In this document: in pieces, positions 9,201-18,193 of the stretch
How the letters are laid out: the number at the start of each line of letters is the position of its first letter
How positions within the stretch are numbered: position 1 is the first letter of the stretch
From: Paenibacillus faecis
GTDB lineage: Bacteria; Bacillota; Bacilli; Paenibacillales; Paenibacillaceae
Assembly (NCBI RefSeq): GCF_008084145.1
Contig: NZ_VSDO01000003.1
Location: 434,001-498,000, forward strand
DNA: 64,000 bases
Reading direction: 5' to 3'
Program-made: the position numbers and the translations under genes
The notes under the pieces: model-generated
Database searches by the model: none
What the model saw: the letters and a program-made list of their open reading frames with translations, nothing else
What the model was told of the DNA's origin: nothing

Positions 9201-10325
9201 TGCTATCACTGTCTGGCGGAGATCGCGTTTTTTAACAATCAGAACGTGCGGAACCTGTACTATTCGCTCCATGGACTGAATCTGGCCGAGACGTTCGGCG
9301 CTTCCAAGGAACTGGCTATCATTACGGGGAATATGTGCGTCACCGCGGGAATCATGGGTTGGCGAAGACTGGCCCGCTCTTATGCCAAGCAGGCGCTGGA
9401 CGCGGCCGAAGCGCTCGACGATCTCTCCACCAAAGCCTGGGTCTACATGGACATCTCGCTGAACAACATCGGCAGTGGAGTATGGGAGACAGCCGGCGAC
9501 TTGGCGCAACGGGCCATGGCGATTTACGAGAAACTCGGGGACCGCCGTTACTGGGAGGCCTCTTCCTACCTCTATGTAAAAACACTCGCTTATCATTTTT
9601 CCGATTACGACGCCAGTATGGCCCTGGCCTCCGATATCTATGAGTCCGGGGTGCAAAGCGGGAATGCCCAAGCGAAATCATGGGGACTCATGGCTCTTTC
9701 CGAAGGGCTGCTGTATTGCGGCCGCATTCCGGAGGCTGTCGAAAGGCTGGAAGAAGCCGTGTCCCTCATTCCGGTCAACATCGGCATGACCGAGGAGCTT
9801 CGCGTCTACGGTCTGATGGCGTTAGCCCGACTCAAGGAGGGGCGGCCGGAGGAGGCGCTAACTTATGCGGAAAAAGCGCTCGCCCTCATCCGGCAGTCCT
9901 CGCCCGCTGCATACTACTCCTTCGACAGTTATGCGGCTGTGACGGAAGCATTGCTGACGCTGTGGGAGAAGAAACTGGGGGGAGGCATCGATCTCGGCCG
10001 GGAAGCCTGGAAACTGCAAAGTCTGGCGGAAGAAGCCTTGAAAGGACTTCAGGCTTTCGCCGGCGTCTTCCCGGTCGCCAAACCGCGCGCCGAATTGCTT
10101 ACGGGGGTCTACCAGCGGCTGAAGGGCTTCCCGCAAGTCGCCTTCCGCTGCTGGAGTCGCGGCATCAAGGAGGCCAAGCGGCTCAAGATGCCTTACGAAG
10201 AGGCGCTGGTCCAGTTGGCGATGGCCCGGGCTCTCGCGCCCGATTCGCAGCAAGGTGCGGATTGCGCCGCCGCGGCCCGGCAATTATACAGCAAAATGGG
10301 AATTCCTTATCCGGAGGAGCAGTGA
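6204..10325 (+). CDS. Soluble adenylyl cyclase-like protein: tandem class III cyclase, AAA ATPase and TPR
   Basis: A 1373-1374 residue cytosolic protein. Residues ~35-190 form cyclase domain C1 with both metal-binding Asp (FVDISGF, D42; SFAGDALL, D92). Residues ~265-420 form C2 with the adenine-site Lys candidate in DEKGISVI and the transition-state Asn/Arg in TMIGDTMNLAARL. At ~486 there is a Walker A (GEAGMGKTS) and at ~614 a Walker B (LFIDDAHWID) of an AAA/STAND ATPase, followed by ~540 residues of TPR-like helices. This order matches mammalian soluble adenylyl cyclase. The residue before FAGDA is Ser, where I recall the sAC bicarbonate-site Lys, so bicarbonate activation is doubtful. ATG 6204 follows GCGAGG. 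Product (cAMP or cGMP) is not certain. Confidence 0.9.
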   Translation: MIQTIEVTSYVPELLLRKWNAPEWDRLSPVEDVHSGAVLFVDISGFTLLSQKLAHQGTIGLEQVTGILNACFDTMIDRISRAGGKVVSFAGDALLATWSEGSWQATEEGRQRLIRQAAACGLDLQRELHQREIMDGVNLSLRVFVGGGGYTVSYVGGTGGRWELVLRGDAILQLKEFADSAEVGKVLLSPQAFAQIEAYAAGLETPLENGAVFISSLLPEAYPSSPGITPGEGDSPTGLDPSMLPYLPPALLASAAAGDHDWSAELRRITVMFIHLPEVLGKSSLEQLHRITERIQASVQAYQTAINKVNLDEKGISVIAAAGLPSLTYENDAARALKTALRIQAELREAGIPHAIGVATGTVYCGSVGSALRREYTMIGDTMNLAARLMQAAEDGAILCDEATYAAASGAIRFQAGEPRQFRGFAGARAVYEALGIGAAERSPAGRRRGRAQQPQALFGRDAEHGALRSHVLRLLEGGSGCVFLRGEAGMGKTSLLGELQQEILGYGLPLYNGAGEAIEQQTPYYPWRSIFWNLLGLDHVPAAEADRRAHVQRIIQEQLPSWQHLFPLLQPVVPLEIADNEWTASMSGRIRAENTQAICLELLQSLIGGQRTALFIDDAHWIDPSSWALLLSLTERLPSVLIVAALRPDEISQPTESRQLQDRPGTETVDLSMLDGGETLQLIQDRLGVTSLPKSVVNLILDKSEGHPFYCEELAYTLRDYGYIGIENGECRLLKPEHEFMKLDFPHSIHGIIASRIDRLPAEEQLVLKVASVIGRHFTYSALQGILPVPTADNALYGRLDTLEQVNLTLLESREPELMYIFKHIITQEVTYNLLLHAQRRQLHRELALWYEQQYPDAPAYYSVLAYHWSRAEDTARSMHYLEKVGRLALQSGAYQEAVHVLSELVAKAEAADTPKADRAKYRRLLGDAYMGVGDMEQAVPCLEETLDLLDMHSAKYTERIKKQMSRQMVVQVWHRLKRSVGFTPTSKPTPAVAEAVHCYHCLAEIAFFNNQNVRNLYYSLHGLNLAETFGASKELAIITGNMCVTAGIMGWRRLARSYAKQALDAAEALDDLSTKAWVYMDISLNNIGSGVWETAGDLAQRAMAIYEKLGDRRYWEASSYLYVKTLAYHFSDYDASMALASDIYESGVQSGNAQAKSWGLMALSEGLLYCGRIPEAVERLEEAVSLIPVNIGMTEELRVYGLMALARLKEGRPEEALTYAEKALALIRQSSPAAYYSFDSYAAVTEALLTLWEKKLGGGIDLGREAWKLQSLAEEALKGLQAFAGVFPVAKPRAELLTGVYQRLKGFPQVAFRCWSRGIKEAKRLKMPYEEALVQLAMARALAPDSQQGADCAAAARQLYSKMGIPYPEEQ

Positions 10326-10443
10326 CGGCGGGATTCCACGCTCCGGGATGCTTGCAATAAAGCAAGCGAGCAAGCAGGAATAACCGGTCCATCTGTCGAA
10401 CAACAGAGGAGATTATTTTACTTCATAAGGGGGATGCAACAAC

Positions 10444-10821
10444 ATGCTTTTTGTTCTTCTATTCTGCGCGGCCATGTATGTTCTGTTTGCGGGGGCCTAC
10501 TTCTCGCTGGCCAAAAAGGCGGGGCTGGACGATATCGCCTGGTTTGCCTTTGTGCCGATTCTGAACACCATTCTGCAGCTGAAAATGATCAAGGAAAGCG
10601 GCTGGTGGGTCTTGATGTACCTCGTGCCGTTCGCCAATCTGGTATTTGCCATCATTTGGCAGGTCCGACTGCTTAACGCTTTCGGAAAAAGCGGCGCCTA
10701 CGTCCTTTTCTGCATTTTCCTGTCGCCGGTGTACGCCATTTTGTGGCTCGTCTGGGGATATTCCAGCAAAACGATGTATGTGCTCGATTATCGGGTTCCA
10801 CCGCAAGGTTATATGGCTTAA
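10444..10821 (+). CDS. Small multi-pass membrane protein (DUF5684-like)
   Basis: A 125-residue protein with about four hydrophobic segments and the conserved-looking signature AKKAGLDDIAWFAFVPILNTI followed by ESGWWVLMYLVPFANLVFAII. This resembles the DUF5684 family of unknown function. The start follows AAGGGGG by 10 nt. It is 118 bp downstream of the cyclase-like gene on the same strand and shares its terminator, so cotranscription is possible. Confidence 0.75.
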   Translation: MLFVLLFCAAMYVLFAGAYFSLAKKAGLDDIAWFAFVPILNTILQLKMIKESGWWVLMYLVPFANLVFAIIWQVRLLNAFGKSGAYVLFCIFLSPVYAILWLVWGYSSKTMYVLDYRVPPQGYMA

Positions 10822-10839
10822 AATAGGCCGCAGCATATC

Positions 10840-10876
10840 AAAAGACCGGGGCTATTCTGGCATCCCCGGTCTTTTT
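10840..10876. terminator. Bidirectional terminator
   Basis: The arms AAAAGACCGGGG and CCCCGGTCTTTTT are perfect, between two convergent genes. Confidence 0.9.
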
Positions 10877-10888
10877 GTTGTTGTTGAT

Positions 10889-11365
10889 TTAAGATACCGC
10901 TTGAGCTTTCACAAACTTGGTGAACAACCCCCGCACCAACGGTCCCATCACCAGCAGTTGCAAAGGATAGGCCATCACGAAATTCTGGCAGAACGTTCTG
11001 AGGTAACTCATGACCAGAGAACCTTCTCCCGGACTGCCAACGAGATTGGACATCACCAGCCCGAACAGAGACATGAAAAACACCATGCCGATCACCATGC
11101 AGGACGAAACGGCAAGGATGACCTGTACCTTCTTGGTCTTATTGATCGGCAGCTTGAACGCCGCCTTTCTGGCAAAGGGACCTACGATGAACATTTCCAA
11201 AGCCATCGCGACCACAAACCCGGCTAGATACTGAATGATCATGTCGGCAAAGCTTAAGGTTCCGATCATGTCATGAATCAGCAAATTATAAGTTGTCATG
11301 CATACAACCATCCCGAAACACATCATCAAACCAAAGTACAGCGCTTCTCTCTTTGTAGTTGGCAC
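10889..11365 (-). CDS. DUF2798-type membrane protein
   Basis: A 158-residue protein with four hydrophobic segments in two related halves: EALYFGLMMCFGMVVCMTTYN then LAGFVVAMALEMFIVGPFARK; and VILAVSSCMVIGMVFFMSL then FVMAYPLQLLVMGPLVRGLF. The internal duplication and the GPFAR/GPLVR ends match the DUF2798 family; no biochemical role is known to me. The GTG start is preceded by GAGAGGTGG. Monocistronic as far as can be seen. Confidence 0.78.
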   Translation of the reverse strand: MPTTKREALYFGLMMCFGMVVCMTTYNLLIHDMIGTLSFADMIIQYLAGFVVAMALEMFIVGPFARKAAFKLPINKTKKVQVILAVSSCMVIGMVFFMSLFGLVMSNLVGSPGEGSLVMSYLRTFCQNFVMAYPLQLLVMGPLVRGLFTKFVKAQAVS

Positions 11366-11467
11366 TCCGCTCCACCTCTCTTTTTATTCGGCTTGATCAG
11401 TATATCGATTTCAAACTTTGTCTCGTAAGTGAACAAATTGCGAACTTTCTTTGACACACACTAAAAT

Positions 11468-11501
11468 AGGGGGTCTCCGATCGAATCGGAAATCCCCTTT
11501 T
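11468..11501 (-). terminator. Terminator of the xyloside cluster
   Basis: Hairpin with arms AGGGGATTTCCGAT and ATCGGAGACCCCC on the minus strand, just after the alpha-xylosidase stop codon. Confidence 0.75.
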
Positions 11502-11523
11502 GGAGTTCAGTGCAGTTCAGTGC

Positions 11524-13848
11524 TTACAGCTCAATCGTCATCTGCCGAATGGACGGGTGCGCAGCCACCCGCACGCCCTGCGGGCCTTCCTGCGGGTCCC
11601 CGCCTTCGACGGAGGCGATTCTGCTGATGCCGCGAAGCACCAGCTCCCAGGGTTTACCCACCGTCCCCTCGACGATGACGGCAAGCCGCTTGCCCGTCCG
11701 CTCCACCCGTACCTGCAGCTCGGTTCGGCCTTTGTCATTGCATACCGATACGGTAGCCGTACGTCCCTCGTCCAGTTCAAACAGATGCAGGGCCACGCCG
11801 TCCGCGTAATCGTAGTCCGGCCGCAGGTCGTTGGCTCCCACCGCGATCAGGCTGCCCGGGCGCGCCATCAGCGGCAGGCTGAAGTAATCGTGCCGCTCCT
11901 GCACCCATCTTCCCCCTTCGATTACATCGCCGCTCAGGAAGTTCGTCCAGCGCCCTTCCGGCAAGTAATATTTGGCCGCTCCTTCGCCGTTGAAAATCGG
12001 AGCGACCAGGAAGGCGTCGCCGAGCATATATTGACGGTCCAGCGTTTCGCAGGCCGGATCTTCCGGGAATTCCAGAACCATCGCGCGCATCACCGGCACG
12101 CCCGTATGGGTCGCCTCTACGGAAGTGCTGTACAAATACGGCATCAGCGTCGATTTCAGCTTGGTGAAAAACCGCAGCACATCGCTCGCTTCCTCGTCAA
12201 ACAGCCAAGGCACCCGGTAGGACTGGCTGCCGTGCAGGCGGCTGTGCGACGACAATAGTCCGAAAGCGGCCCAACGTTTGTAAAGGTCCGGGGTCGCCGT
12301 ATTTTCAAACCCGCCGATATCATGACTCCAGAAGCTGAACCCCGACAGCCCCAGCGATAATCCGCCGCGAAGCGTCTCCGCCATCGAAACGTAGGTCGCC
12401 GAGCAATCGCCGCCCCAATGCACCGGATACTGCTGGCCGCCGGCCGTGGCCGAACGGGCGAAGACCATCGCTTCGTTTTTCCCCTTCGCCTCCTCCAGCA
12501 CCTCAAACACCGCCTTGTTGTACAGATGCGTGTAGTAGTTGTGCATTTTTACCGGGTCCGATCCGTCATAATAGACGACATCCGTCGGAATACGCTCGCC
12601 GAAATCGGTTTTGAAGCAATCGACGCCCATGTCGATCAACGCCCTAAGCTTATCCTGATACCATTTCACCGCGGCGGGGTTGGTAAAGTCCACGAGCCCC
12701 ATGCCCCCTTGCCAGCGGTCCCACTGCCAGACGTCGCCGTCCTTCGTTTTGACCAGATACCCGTTGGCCTTCCCCTCATCAAAGAGATACGATTGCTGGG
12801 CGATATAGGAGTTGATCCAGACCGAGATGTTCAAGCCCTTGCTTTTCAGCCGGTTCAGCATGCCCTGCGGATCGGGAAACACCTCCGCGTCCCATTGAAA
12901 ATCGCACCAGTGGAATTCCTTCATCCAAAAGCAGTCGAAATGGAACACATGCAAAGGAATGTCGCGTTCGAGCATCCCGTCAATGAAGCTGTTGACCGTC
13001 TCTTCATCGTAGCTGGTCGTAAACGAGGTGGTGAGCCACAGCCCGTAGGACCAAGCCGGAGGCAGCGCCGGTTTCCCCGTCAGCTTCGTGTAATTGTTCA
13101 GCACTTCCTTCAGGCTGGACCCGCCGATAATGTAGTATTTCAACGATTCGCCGGGGACGCTGAATTGGACCTTGGATACGACTTCGGAAGCCACCTCGTA
13201 CGAAACGCGTTCCGGGTGGTCCACAAACACGCCGTAGCCGTAGCTCGACAAATAGAACGGCACGTTTTTGTAAGCCTGCTCGCTGCAGGTTCCGCCGTCT
13301 TCGTTCCATAGGTCCACGACCTGGCCGTTTTTGACAAACGGCGTAAATCTTTCGCCGAGCCCGTAAATGTATTCCCCGACGCCGAGATCCAGCTGTTCCC
13401 GCATGTACGTGGACTGGTCGGGCATTTTAAGGTGTCCCGGACTCTTGTAGCCGCTGCCGGTCAATCTTTTGCCGTTGTACATAAAATGCGTGCTCCAGCC
13501 CTCGTTCTTGTGCACTTCCACGCTGAGCCTTCCGCTGGTCAAGCTGGCAATCTCCTCGCCGTTCTCGATTTGAACCTCCACCGCTTCGTCGACATGCTTG
13601 GCGAATTCCGGCCCCTTCGGCAGCCTGCCGCCGTGATGGACCAGTTCCACCGCGATTACGTCGGGCATCGGCGAAGTGTAGTTGACTGTCAAAACCGCGG
13701 TGTTGAGCGTGTCGCCGCGGGTGATGATTTTTTTGCAAGAGGCCAGTATGGTCAGCTTCTCCGGCGCGGTTCGCACGCCGCGTACCTCCACCGGATAGTT
13801 CAAGGTTACTCCAGGTCTTACGTGCCAATATCCATCCGTAAATTTCAT
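11524..13848 (-). CDS. yicI: GH31 alpha-xylosidase, YicI type
   Basis: A 774-residue family 31 glycosidase. The nucleophile motif FKTDFGERIP places the catalytic Asp at about residue 416, and HWGGDC places the acid/base Asp at about 482, the same spacing as Escherichia coli YicI. The N-terminal beta-sandwich opens with MKFTDGYWHVRPGV, also YicI-like. It removes alpha-1,6-xylosyl units, for example from isoprimeverose and xyloglucan oligosaccharides; there is no signal peptide, so it acts in the cytoplasm on imported sugars. It is the last gene of the LacI-controlled importer cluster, and GGAGG lies 7 nt before its ATG. Confidence 0.95.
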   Translation of the reverse strand: MKFTDGYWHVRPGVTLNYPVEVRGVRTAPEKLTILASCKKIITRGDTLNTAVLTVNYTSPMPDVIAVELVHHGGRLPKGPEFAKHVDEAVEVQIENGEEIASLTSGRLSVEVHKNEGWSTHFMYNGKRLTGSGYKSPGHLKMPDQSTYMREQLDLGVGEYIYGLGERFTPFVKNGQVVDLWNEDGGTCSEQAYKNVPFYLSSYGYGVFVDHPERVSYEVASEVVSKVQFSVPGESLKYYIIGGSSLKEVLNNYTKLTGKPALPPAWSYGLWLTTSFTTSYDEETVNSFIDGMLERDIPLHVFHFDCFWMKEFHWCDFQWDAEVFPDPQGMLNRLKSKGLNISVWINSYIAQQSYLFDEGKANGYLVKTKDGDVWQWDRWQGGMGLVDFTNPAAVKWYQDKLRALIDMGVDCFKTDFGERIPTDVVYYDGSDPVKMHNYYTHLYNKAVFEVLEEAKGKNEAMVFARSATAGGQQYPVHWGGDCSATYVSMAETLRGGLSLGLSGFSFWSHDIGGFENTATPDLYKRWAAFGLLSSHSRLHGSQSYRVPWLFDEEASDVLRFFTKLKSTLMPYLYSTSVEATHTGVPVMRAMVLEFPEDPACETLDRQYMLGDAFLVAPIFNGEGAAKYYLPEGRWTNFLSGDVIEGGRWVQERHDYFSLPLMARPGSLIAVGANDLRPDYDYADGVALHLFELDEGRTATVSVCNDKGRTELQVRVERTGKRLAVIVEGTVGKPWELVLRGISRIASVEGGDPQEGPQGVRVAAHPSIRQMTIEL

Positions 13849-13900
13849 CCCTGTTCCTCCACCTGTCTATATTTATATTTTTTATCTTGTATCGCTCTTT

Positions 13901-14890
13901 CTACTGTCCAGCGTCCAGCCTACCGCCCAGCTCCGGCACGACATCTGTCGGCCCCCGGCCCGTCAAGGCGTTCACCAGATTGGTGACGGCGGACATCGCC
14001 ATCCGGTTGCGGGTTTCGGCGGTGGCCGAGCCGATATGCGGCAGCGTGACCACGTTGTTCATGCCCAAAAACGGGTGCCCCGCTCCGATCGGTTCCTGCT
14101 CATACACATCCAGCCCCGCGCCGGCGATCAACCTGCCTTCCAACGCGCGAATCAAGGCCTCCTCCTGAACGGTTTCGCCACGGGAGACATTGACGAAAAC
14201 CGCGCTCCGCTTCATAAGCTTAAACCGCTCTTCATTCATCAAATGCCGGGTTTCGGGGGTGAGCGGGGTCAGGAGCACCACGTAATCGGACGTTCGAAGC
14301 AGTTCCTCCAGCGAGGAGTAGCCTACACCGAGCTGCTGCTCGACCTCCGGCTTGCGGCTGCGGCTGTAATAGACGACGTCCATTTCAAAGCCGAGGCGGG
14401 CCCGCCGGGCCACCGCTTCGCCGATCCGGCCCATGCCGATGATGCCGAGCCGCTTATGGTGCACATCCAAACCGAACAACTGCTCATCCATTCCCGATAC
14501 CCAGCGGCCTTCCTTGACCAGCCGATCCAGCTCGGCCACCCGGCGGGCCGACGAAAGAATCAGCGCCATGGCGAGGTCGGCCACCGTGTTGTCCAACACG
14601 TAAGGGGTGTGGGTGGCTAAAATGCCCCGTTCTCGAAAAGCCCGCAGGTCCAGATTGTTGTAGCCTGCCGACAAGTTGCTGACGACCCGCAAGGCCGGGC
14701 CTGCCTTGAGTACGCTCCCGTCGATCGGCGTCCCTGTCACGAGGAGACCCTCCGCGTCTCCGATTCGCTCCGCCAGCGTATCGGCGTCGATCTCACCCGG
14801 GCCCCGCCAATAGGAACATCGGCAATGCCGTTCCAGAAAAGCGGCCGCCGGTTCGGGCAAGCTTCTTGCAATGTATACCTTCGGTTTCAT
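13901..14890 (-). CDS. D-isomer-specific 2-hydroxyacid dehydrogenase
   Basis: A 329-residue NAD(P)-dependent dehydrogenase. The Rossmann motif GIIGMGRIGEAVA, the catalytic Arg region VFVNVSRGE, a downstream Glu and the His in LPHIGSATAETR are all present. Closest in style to glyoxylate/hydroxypyruvate reductases and 2-ketogluconate reductase (GhrB). It lies between the importer and the alpha-xylosidase in one apparent operon, so it may reduce a keto-acid made from the imported sugar; that role is inferred. The start is preceded by AAAGGAGG at a slightly long spacing. Confidence 0.88.
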   Translation of the reverse strand: MKPKVYIARSLPEPAAAFLERHCRCSYWRGPGEIDADTLAERIGDAEGLLVTGTPIDGSVLKAGPALRVVSNLSAGYNNLDLRAFRERGILATHTPYVLDNTVADLAMALILSSARRVAELDRLVKEGRWVSGMDEQLFGLDVHHKRLGIIGMGRIGEAVARRARLGFEMDVVYYSRSRKPEVEQQLGVGYSSLEELLRTSDYVVLLTPLTPETRHLMNEERFKLMKRSAVFVNVSRGETVQEEALIRALEGRLIAGAGLDVYEQEPIGAGHPFLGMNNVVTLPHIGSATAETRNRMAMSAVTNLVNALTGRGPTDVVPELGGRLDAGQ

Positions 14891-14936
14891 CAGGCGTTTC
14901 CCGCCTCCTTTACTTGCCGAAGAATCGGCTATACGA

Positions 14937-15770
14937 TTAGTCCTTCATCGCACCCGCGGTCACGCCGCCTACGACGTACTTCTGCATCGAAACGAAAATC
15001 ACGATGATCGGCAGCGCCGCCAGCGTAGCGACGGCCATCAGATTGTTCCACTCGGTGCCGTATTGCCCGATAAAGCGGTAGAGTCCGAGCGTCAGCGGGC
15101 GGACTTCATTGCTCGACGTCAAGGTCAAGGCAAAGATGAAATCTCCCCAGCCGAACAGGAAGCAGAACGCGCCGACCGTCATAAGCCCCGGCTTTACCAG
15201 CGGCAGAATAATTTTCGTGAACGAAGTGAATTTGTTGCAGCCGTCGATTTTGGCCGCCTCCTCCAACCCGCCGGGCAAGGCGAGGAAAAAGGGACGGAGC
15301 GTAATGATGGCAAAAGGCAGCGAGTGGATCAGATCGGCGAAGATGAGTCCCGCAAAGTTGTCGATCAGCTGCACCTTCGAGAACATCATGTAGAGCGGCA
15401 TCGCCATCATAATCCCCGGCAGCATCTGAATGGACAGCACCGAGATCATGATCAGCGCCTTCCCTTTGATCGACAGCCGGGCCAGCGCATAAGCCGCCGG
15501 GATCGAGAGGAGCAGCGAGAGCACCATCGTGCCGGTCGCGATAATAAAGCTGTTGCCGATATAACCGATCATGTCCTGATTGCGGACAAAATTGTTGATG
15601 TAGGACTCCAACGTTGCGCCCACCGGCAAAATATGCGGCGGATTATGATACAGCTCGGTCACCGGGGTCAAGGACGTTTTGACCATCCAATACACCGGAA
15701 AAAGAAACACGATCATGATGACGACGCTGATGAGAGTCGCACCGGCCAAACGCCATTTTTGGCTGCGCAT
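14937..15770 (-). CDS. Carbohydrate ABC transporter permease, MalG type
   Basis: A 277-residue inner-membrane protein with six expected helices, a long periplasm-facing loop after helix 1, and the EAA loop GGLEEAAKIDGCNKFTSFTKI. It pairs with the MalF-type protein to form the channel of a CUT1 sugar importer. Its ATG overlaps the stop of the upstream permease gene (TAATG), indicating translational coupling. No ATPase gene is present; such importers often borrow a shared MsmX-type ATPase. Confidence 0.92.
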   Translation of the reverse strand: MRSQKWRLAGATLISVVIMIVFLFPVYWMVKTSLTPVTELYHNPPHILPVGATLESYINNFVRNQDMIGYIGNSFIIATGTMVLSLLLSIPAAYALARLSIKGKALIMISVLSIQMLPGIMMAMPLYMMFSKVQLIDNFAGLIFADLIHSLPFAIITLRPFFLALPGGLEEAAKIDGCNKFTSFTKIILPLVKPGLMTVGAFCFLFGWGDFIFALTLTSSNEVRPLTLGLYRFIGQYGTEWNNLMAVATLAALPIIVIFVSMQKYVVGGVTAGAMKD

Positions 15771-16699
15771 TAGTGCACCTCCTCCTTACTGGACATTCTC
15801 AGGTACACGATCGAAATGACGACCAGGATCAGGAACATGATCATCGATACCGATGCGCCCTGGCTGAACTCCAAAGTCGTAAACGACAGCTGGTACGCAT
15901 AGATCGGCAATACGGTCGAAGAAGTCACCGGTCCGCCCTGCGTCATAATAAAGATCAAATCGAAGACCTTGAAGGTGTTGATAATGCCCAAAATCAGCAG
16001 CACGAGAATGGTCGGACGCATCAGCGGCAGCGTAATATGCCGGAATTGGACAAGCCGGTTGGCGCCATCCAGTTTGGCCGCTTCGTACAGATGATCGGGC
16101 AGCCCCTGCAGCCCCGACAAAAGAATGATCATATTGAACGGAATCCCGATCCAGATGTTGGCGACTACCGTGCCGAGCAAGGCCGTGCTTCCCTCGCTAA
16201 GCCAGTTGATCGGCCGATCGATGATTCCCAGCGTTTGCAAGAAGTAATTGATGACCCCGAAGTCCCCCGACATCATCCACTGAAACACGGTACCGCTGAT
16301 GACCACGGGCATCATCCAGGCCAGCAGCATTAGAGAACGGAACAGATTGCGTCCCGGGAATTTCAAATTGAAAAATAAAGCCAAAGCAAAGCCGATCGTA
16401 AATTGGAAAAAGATACTCACCACGGTAAACACCGCGGAATTCTGCAAGGCCGTATAGAAAACCGGGTCCTTCAACGATTTGATATAGTTGGAAAAACCGA
16501 CGAAATCATGCTCACCGCTCAAGTTATAGACGTTCACGTTTTGAAAGCTCAGCAGCAGATTGTAAATCAGCGGAAATCCGATAAAAATGACCATAAACAC
16601 GAGCGCCGGCAAAACGAACAAATAGTTGTTCCATGACGAGAACCATTTTGCCCGGCGGGATAAGGCGTAGCTCCCGTTCGCTCCGGATTTGTGGGACAT
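15770..16699 (-). CDS. Carbohydrate ABC transporter permease, MalF type
   Basis: A 309-residue permease with six hydrophobic segments and the EAA loop DHLYEAAKLDGANRLVQFRHI. It forms a heteromeric channel with the MalG-type protein, whose start codon it overlaps by one base. GGGGGAG lies upstream of its ATG. It follows the binding-protein gene after a stable hairpin. Confidence 0.92.
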   Translation of the reverse strand: MSHKSGANGSYALSRRAKWFSSWNNYLFVLPALVFMVIFIGFPLIYNLLLSFQNVNVYNLSGEHDFVGFSNYIKSLKDPVFYTALQNSAVFTVVSIFFQFTIGFALALFFNLKFPGRNLFRSLMLLAWMMPVVISGTVFQWMMSGDFGVINYFLQTLGIIDRPINWLSEGSTALLGTVVANIWIGIPFNMIILLSGLQGLPDHLYEAAKLDGANRLVQFRHITLPLMRPTILVLLILGIINTFKVFDLIFIMTQGGPVTSSTVLPIYAYQLSFTTLEFSQGASVSMIMFLILVVISIVYLRMSSKEEVH

Positions 16700-16726
16700 G
16701 ACTTCTCCCCCTGTTTCTTTGGAATG

Positions 16727-16749
16727 GGGGATGCCGACTCGGCATCCCC
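16727..16749 (-). terminator. Intercistronic hairpin after the binding-protein gene
   Basis: Perfect 11-bp arms GGGGATGCCGA and TCGGCATCCCC sit between the binding-protein and permease genes. Such hairpins commonly act as partial terminators or protect the upstream mRNA, raising binding-protein yield over permease (established pattern, applied by inference). Confidence 0.65.
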
Positions 16750-16781
16750 GGTGACAAACTAAACTTTGGTGGTTTTTATTC

Positions 16782-18038
16782 TTATTTCTTCACCAGCGGA
16801 TCGATTTTGCCGGCCGCTTCCTGGACGGCTCGCTCAGGCGCTTTGCTGCCCGTGATGACTTGCTGCAGCATGATTTGAACAGCCTCGGACATTTTCGGAT
16901 ATTCCGGACCGTAGGCTCTCGCTTTGGCCACTTCCATCGCATCCGCAAACACTTTCAAGTCCTTGTCGTCCTGCCAGAATGGATCCTGCAGCAGGTCGGA
17001 GCGGCTCGGGAGCCGTCCCGCCGCCTGTACAAACGCTTTCAAACGATCGGGCTCGTTGGCGAATTTGATAATGTCGAAGGCGATGTCTTTGTTTTTGGAG
17101 GCGTTGGTAATCGCCCAGTTTTCGCCGCCGAGAATCGTTCCGCCCTGCTTGTTGACCGGCAGCTCGACGACGCCCCAATTGACTTTTCCTTCTTTTTTGA
17201 GCAAAGGAATCTGCCAGGTGCCGTTCATCATCATCGCTACCTTGCCGGTGGAGAACTGAACGACGGTGTCGGACTGCTTCTGGTTGATGACTTCCTTGGA
17301 CATATAACCGTTCTTGACCATATCGGAGACCAGGGTCGCCGCTTCGATCGTGCCCGGGCTATTGAAGTTCGTCAGGTCGGACCCGGCCTGGTACATCAGG
17401 GGAAGGAACTGGAATGTGCCTTCTTCCGTTTTGACCGCGGTCATCGCAAAACCGTAAACATCCTTGGTGGTAAGCTGTTTGGCCGCTTCCTTCAGCTCTT
17501 CCCAATTGGCGGGAGGGGTCAGGCCTTTCGCTTCAAACATATCCTTGTTGTAATAGAGCGCCAGATTGTTGCTGCCGATCGGCACGCCGTAGTTCTTGCC
17601 TTCATAAACGGTAGAAGACCAAGGACCTTCGAAGTACTTATCCGCCTGGCCCCACTCCTTGATCGGCTCGGTCAGGTCCGCGAGAATGCCGGCCGCGGCA
17701 AAAGCCTGGTGGTCCGGGTTATCGATCCAGACGATATCCGGCATGTCGTTACCGACGGAACCGAGGAGCAGCTTGTTCTTGATATCCGCAAAAGAGATAT
17801 AGGTGCGTTCGATTTTGACGTTCGGATGGGCCGCCTCATATTCGGAAATGATCGTTTTGATGGCGCCTTGGGTGGCGTCGCTGGTCATGGAATCCCACCA
17901 CTTAATGACGACCTTGTCGCCCTCTTGGCCGGAGCCGCCGGACCCGCCCGAACCCGACTCCGTTTTTGGAGCGCACGCGGACAATACGACGAGAGCAGCC
18001 ACCATTAACATCATGAGAGCCCTTACATTTTTGAACAT
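16782..18038 (-). CDS. Sugar-binding lipoprotein of an ABC importer
   Basis: A 418-residue family 1 extracellular solute-binding protein. A signal peptide ends in the lipobox VVLSAC, followed by a Ser/Gly-rich spacer. The body has family features such as YEAAHPNVKIERTYISF, NNLALYYNKDMFEAKGL and the late GGENWAITNASK segment. The start at 18038 is chosen because GGGGGAAA precedes it; a longer frame to 18083 has no such site. With an intracellular alpha-xylosidase in the operon, xylose-containing oligosaccharides are the likely ligands. Confidence 0.92.
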   Translation of the reverse strand: MFKNVRALMMLMVAALVVLSACAPKTESGSGGSGGSGQEGDKVVIKWWDSMTSDATQGAIKTIISEYEAAHPNVKIERTYISFADIKNKLLLGSVGNDMPDIVWIDNPDHQAFAAAGILADLTEPIKEWGQADKYFEGPWSSTVYEGKNYGVPIGSNNLALYYNKDMFEAKGLTPPANWEELKEAAKQLTTKDVYGFAMTAVKTEEGTFQFLPLMYQAGSDLTNFNSPGTIEAATLVSDMVKNGYMSKEVINQKQSDTVVQFSTGKVAMMMNGTWQIPLLKKEGKVNWGVVELPVNKQGGTILGGENWAITNASKNKDIAFDIIKFANEPDRLKAFVQAAGRLPSRSDLLQDPFWQDDKDLKVFADAMEVAKARAYGPEYPKMSEAVQIMLQQVITGSKAPERAVQEAAGKIDPLVKK

Positions 18039-18193
18039 TGCCTTTCCCCCTAGTCTTCTTGGTTTGTAAGTTTGTATTTGCATGCACTGCCGTTTTCGTT
18101 TTGGAGTTGCTCTAGTTTAAAAACGGAGGCAGTAATACCGATTGTGGGTGAGTCGAAGTGAAGGCATCAAATTAAAGCTACTTATTTCATCAT

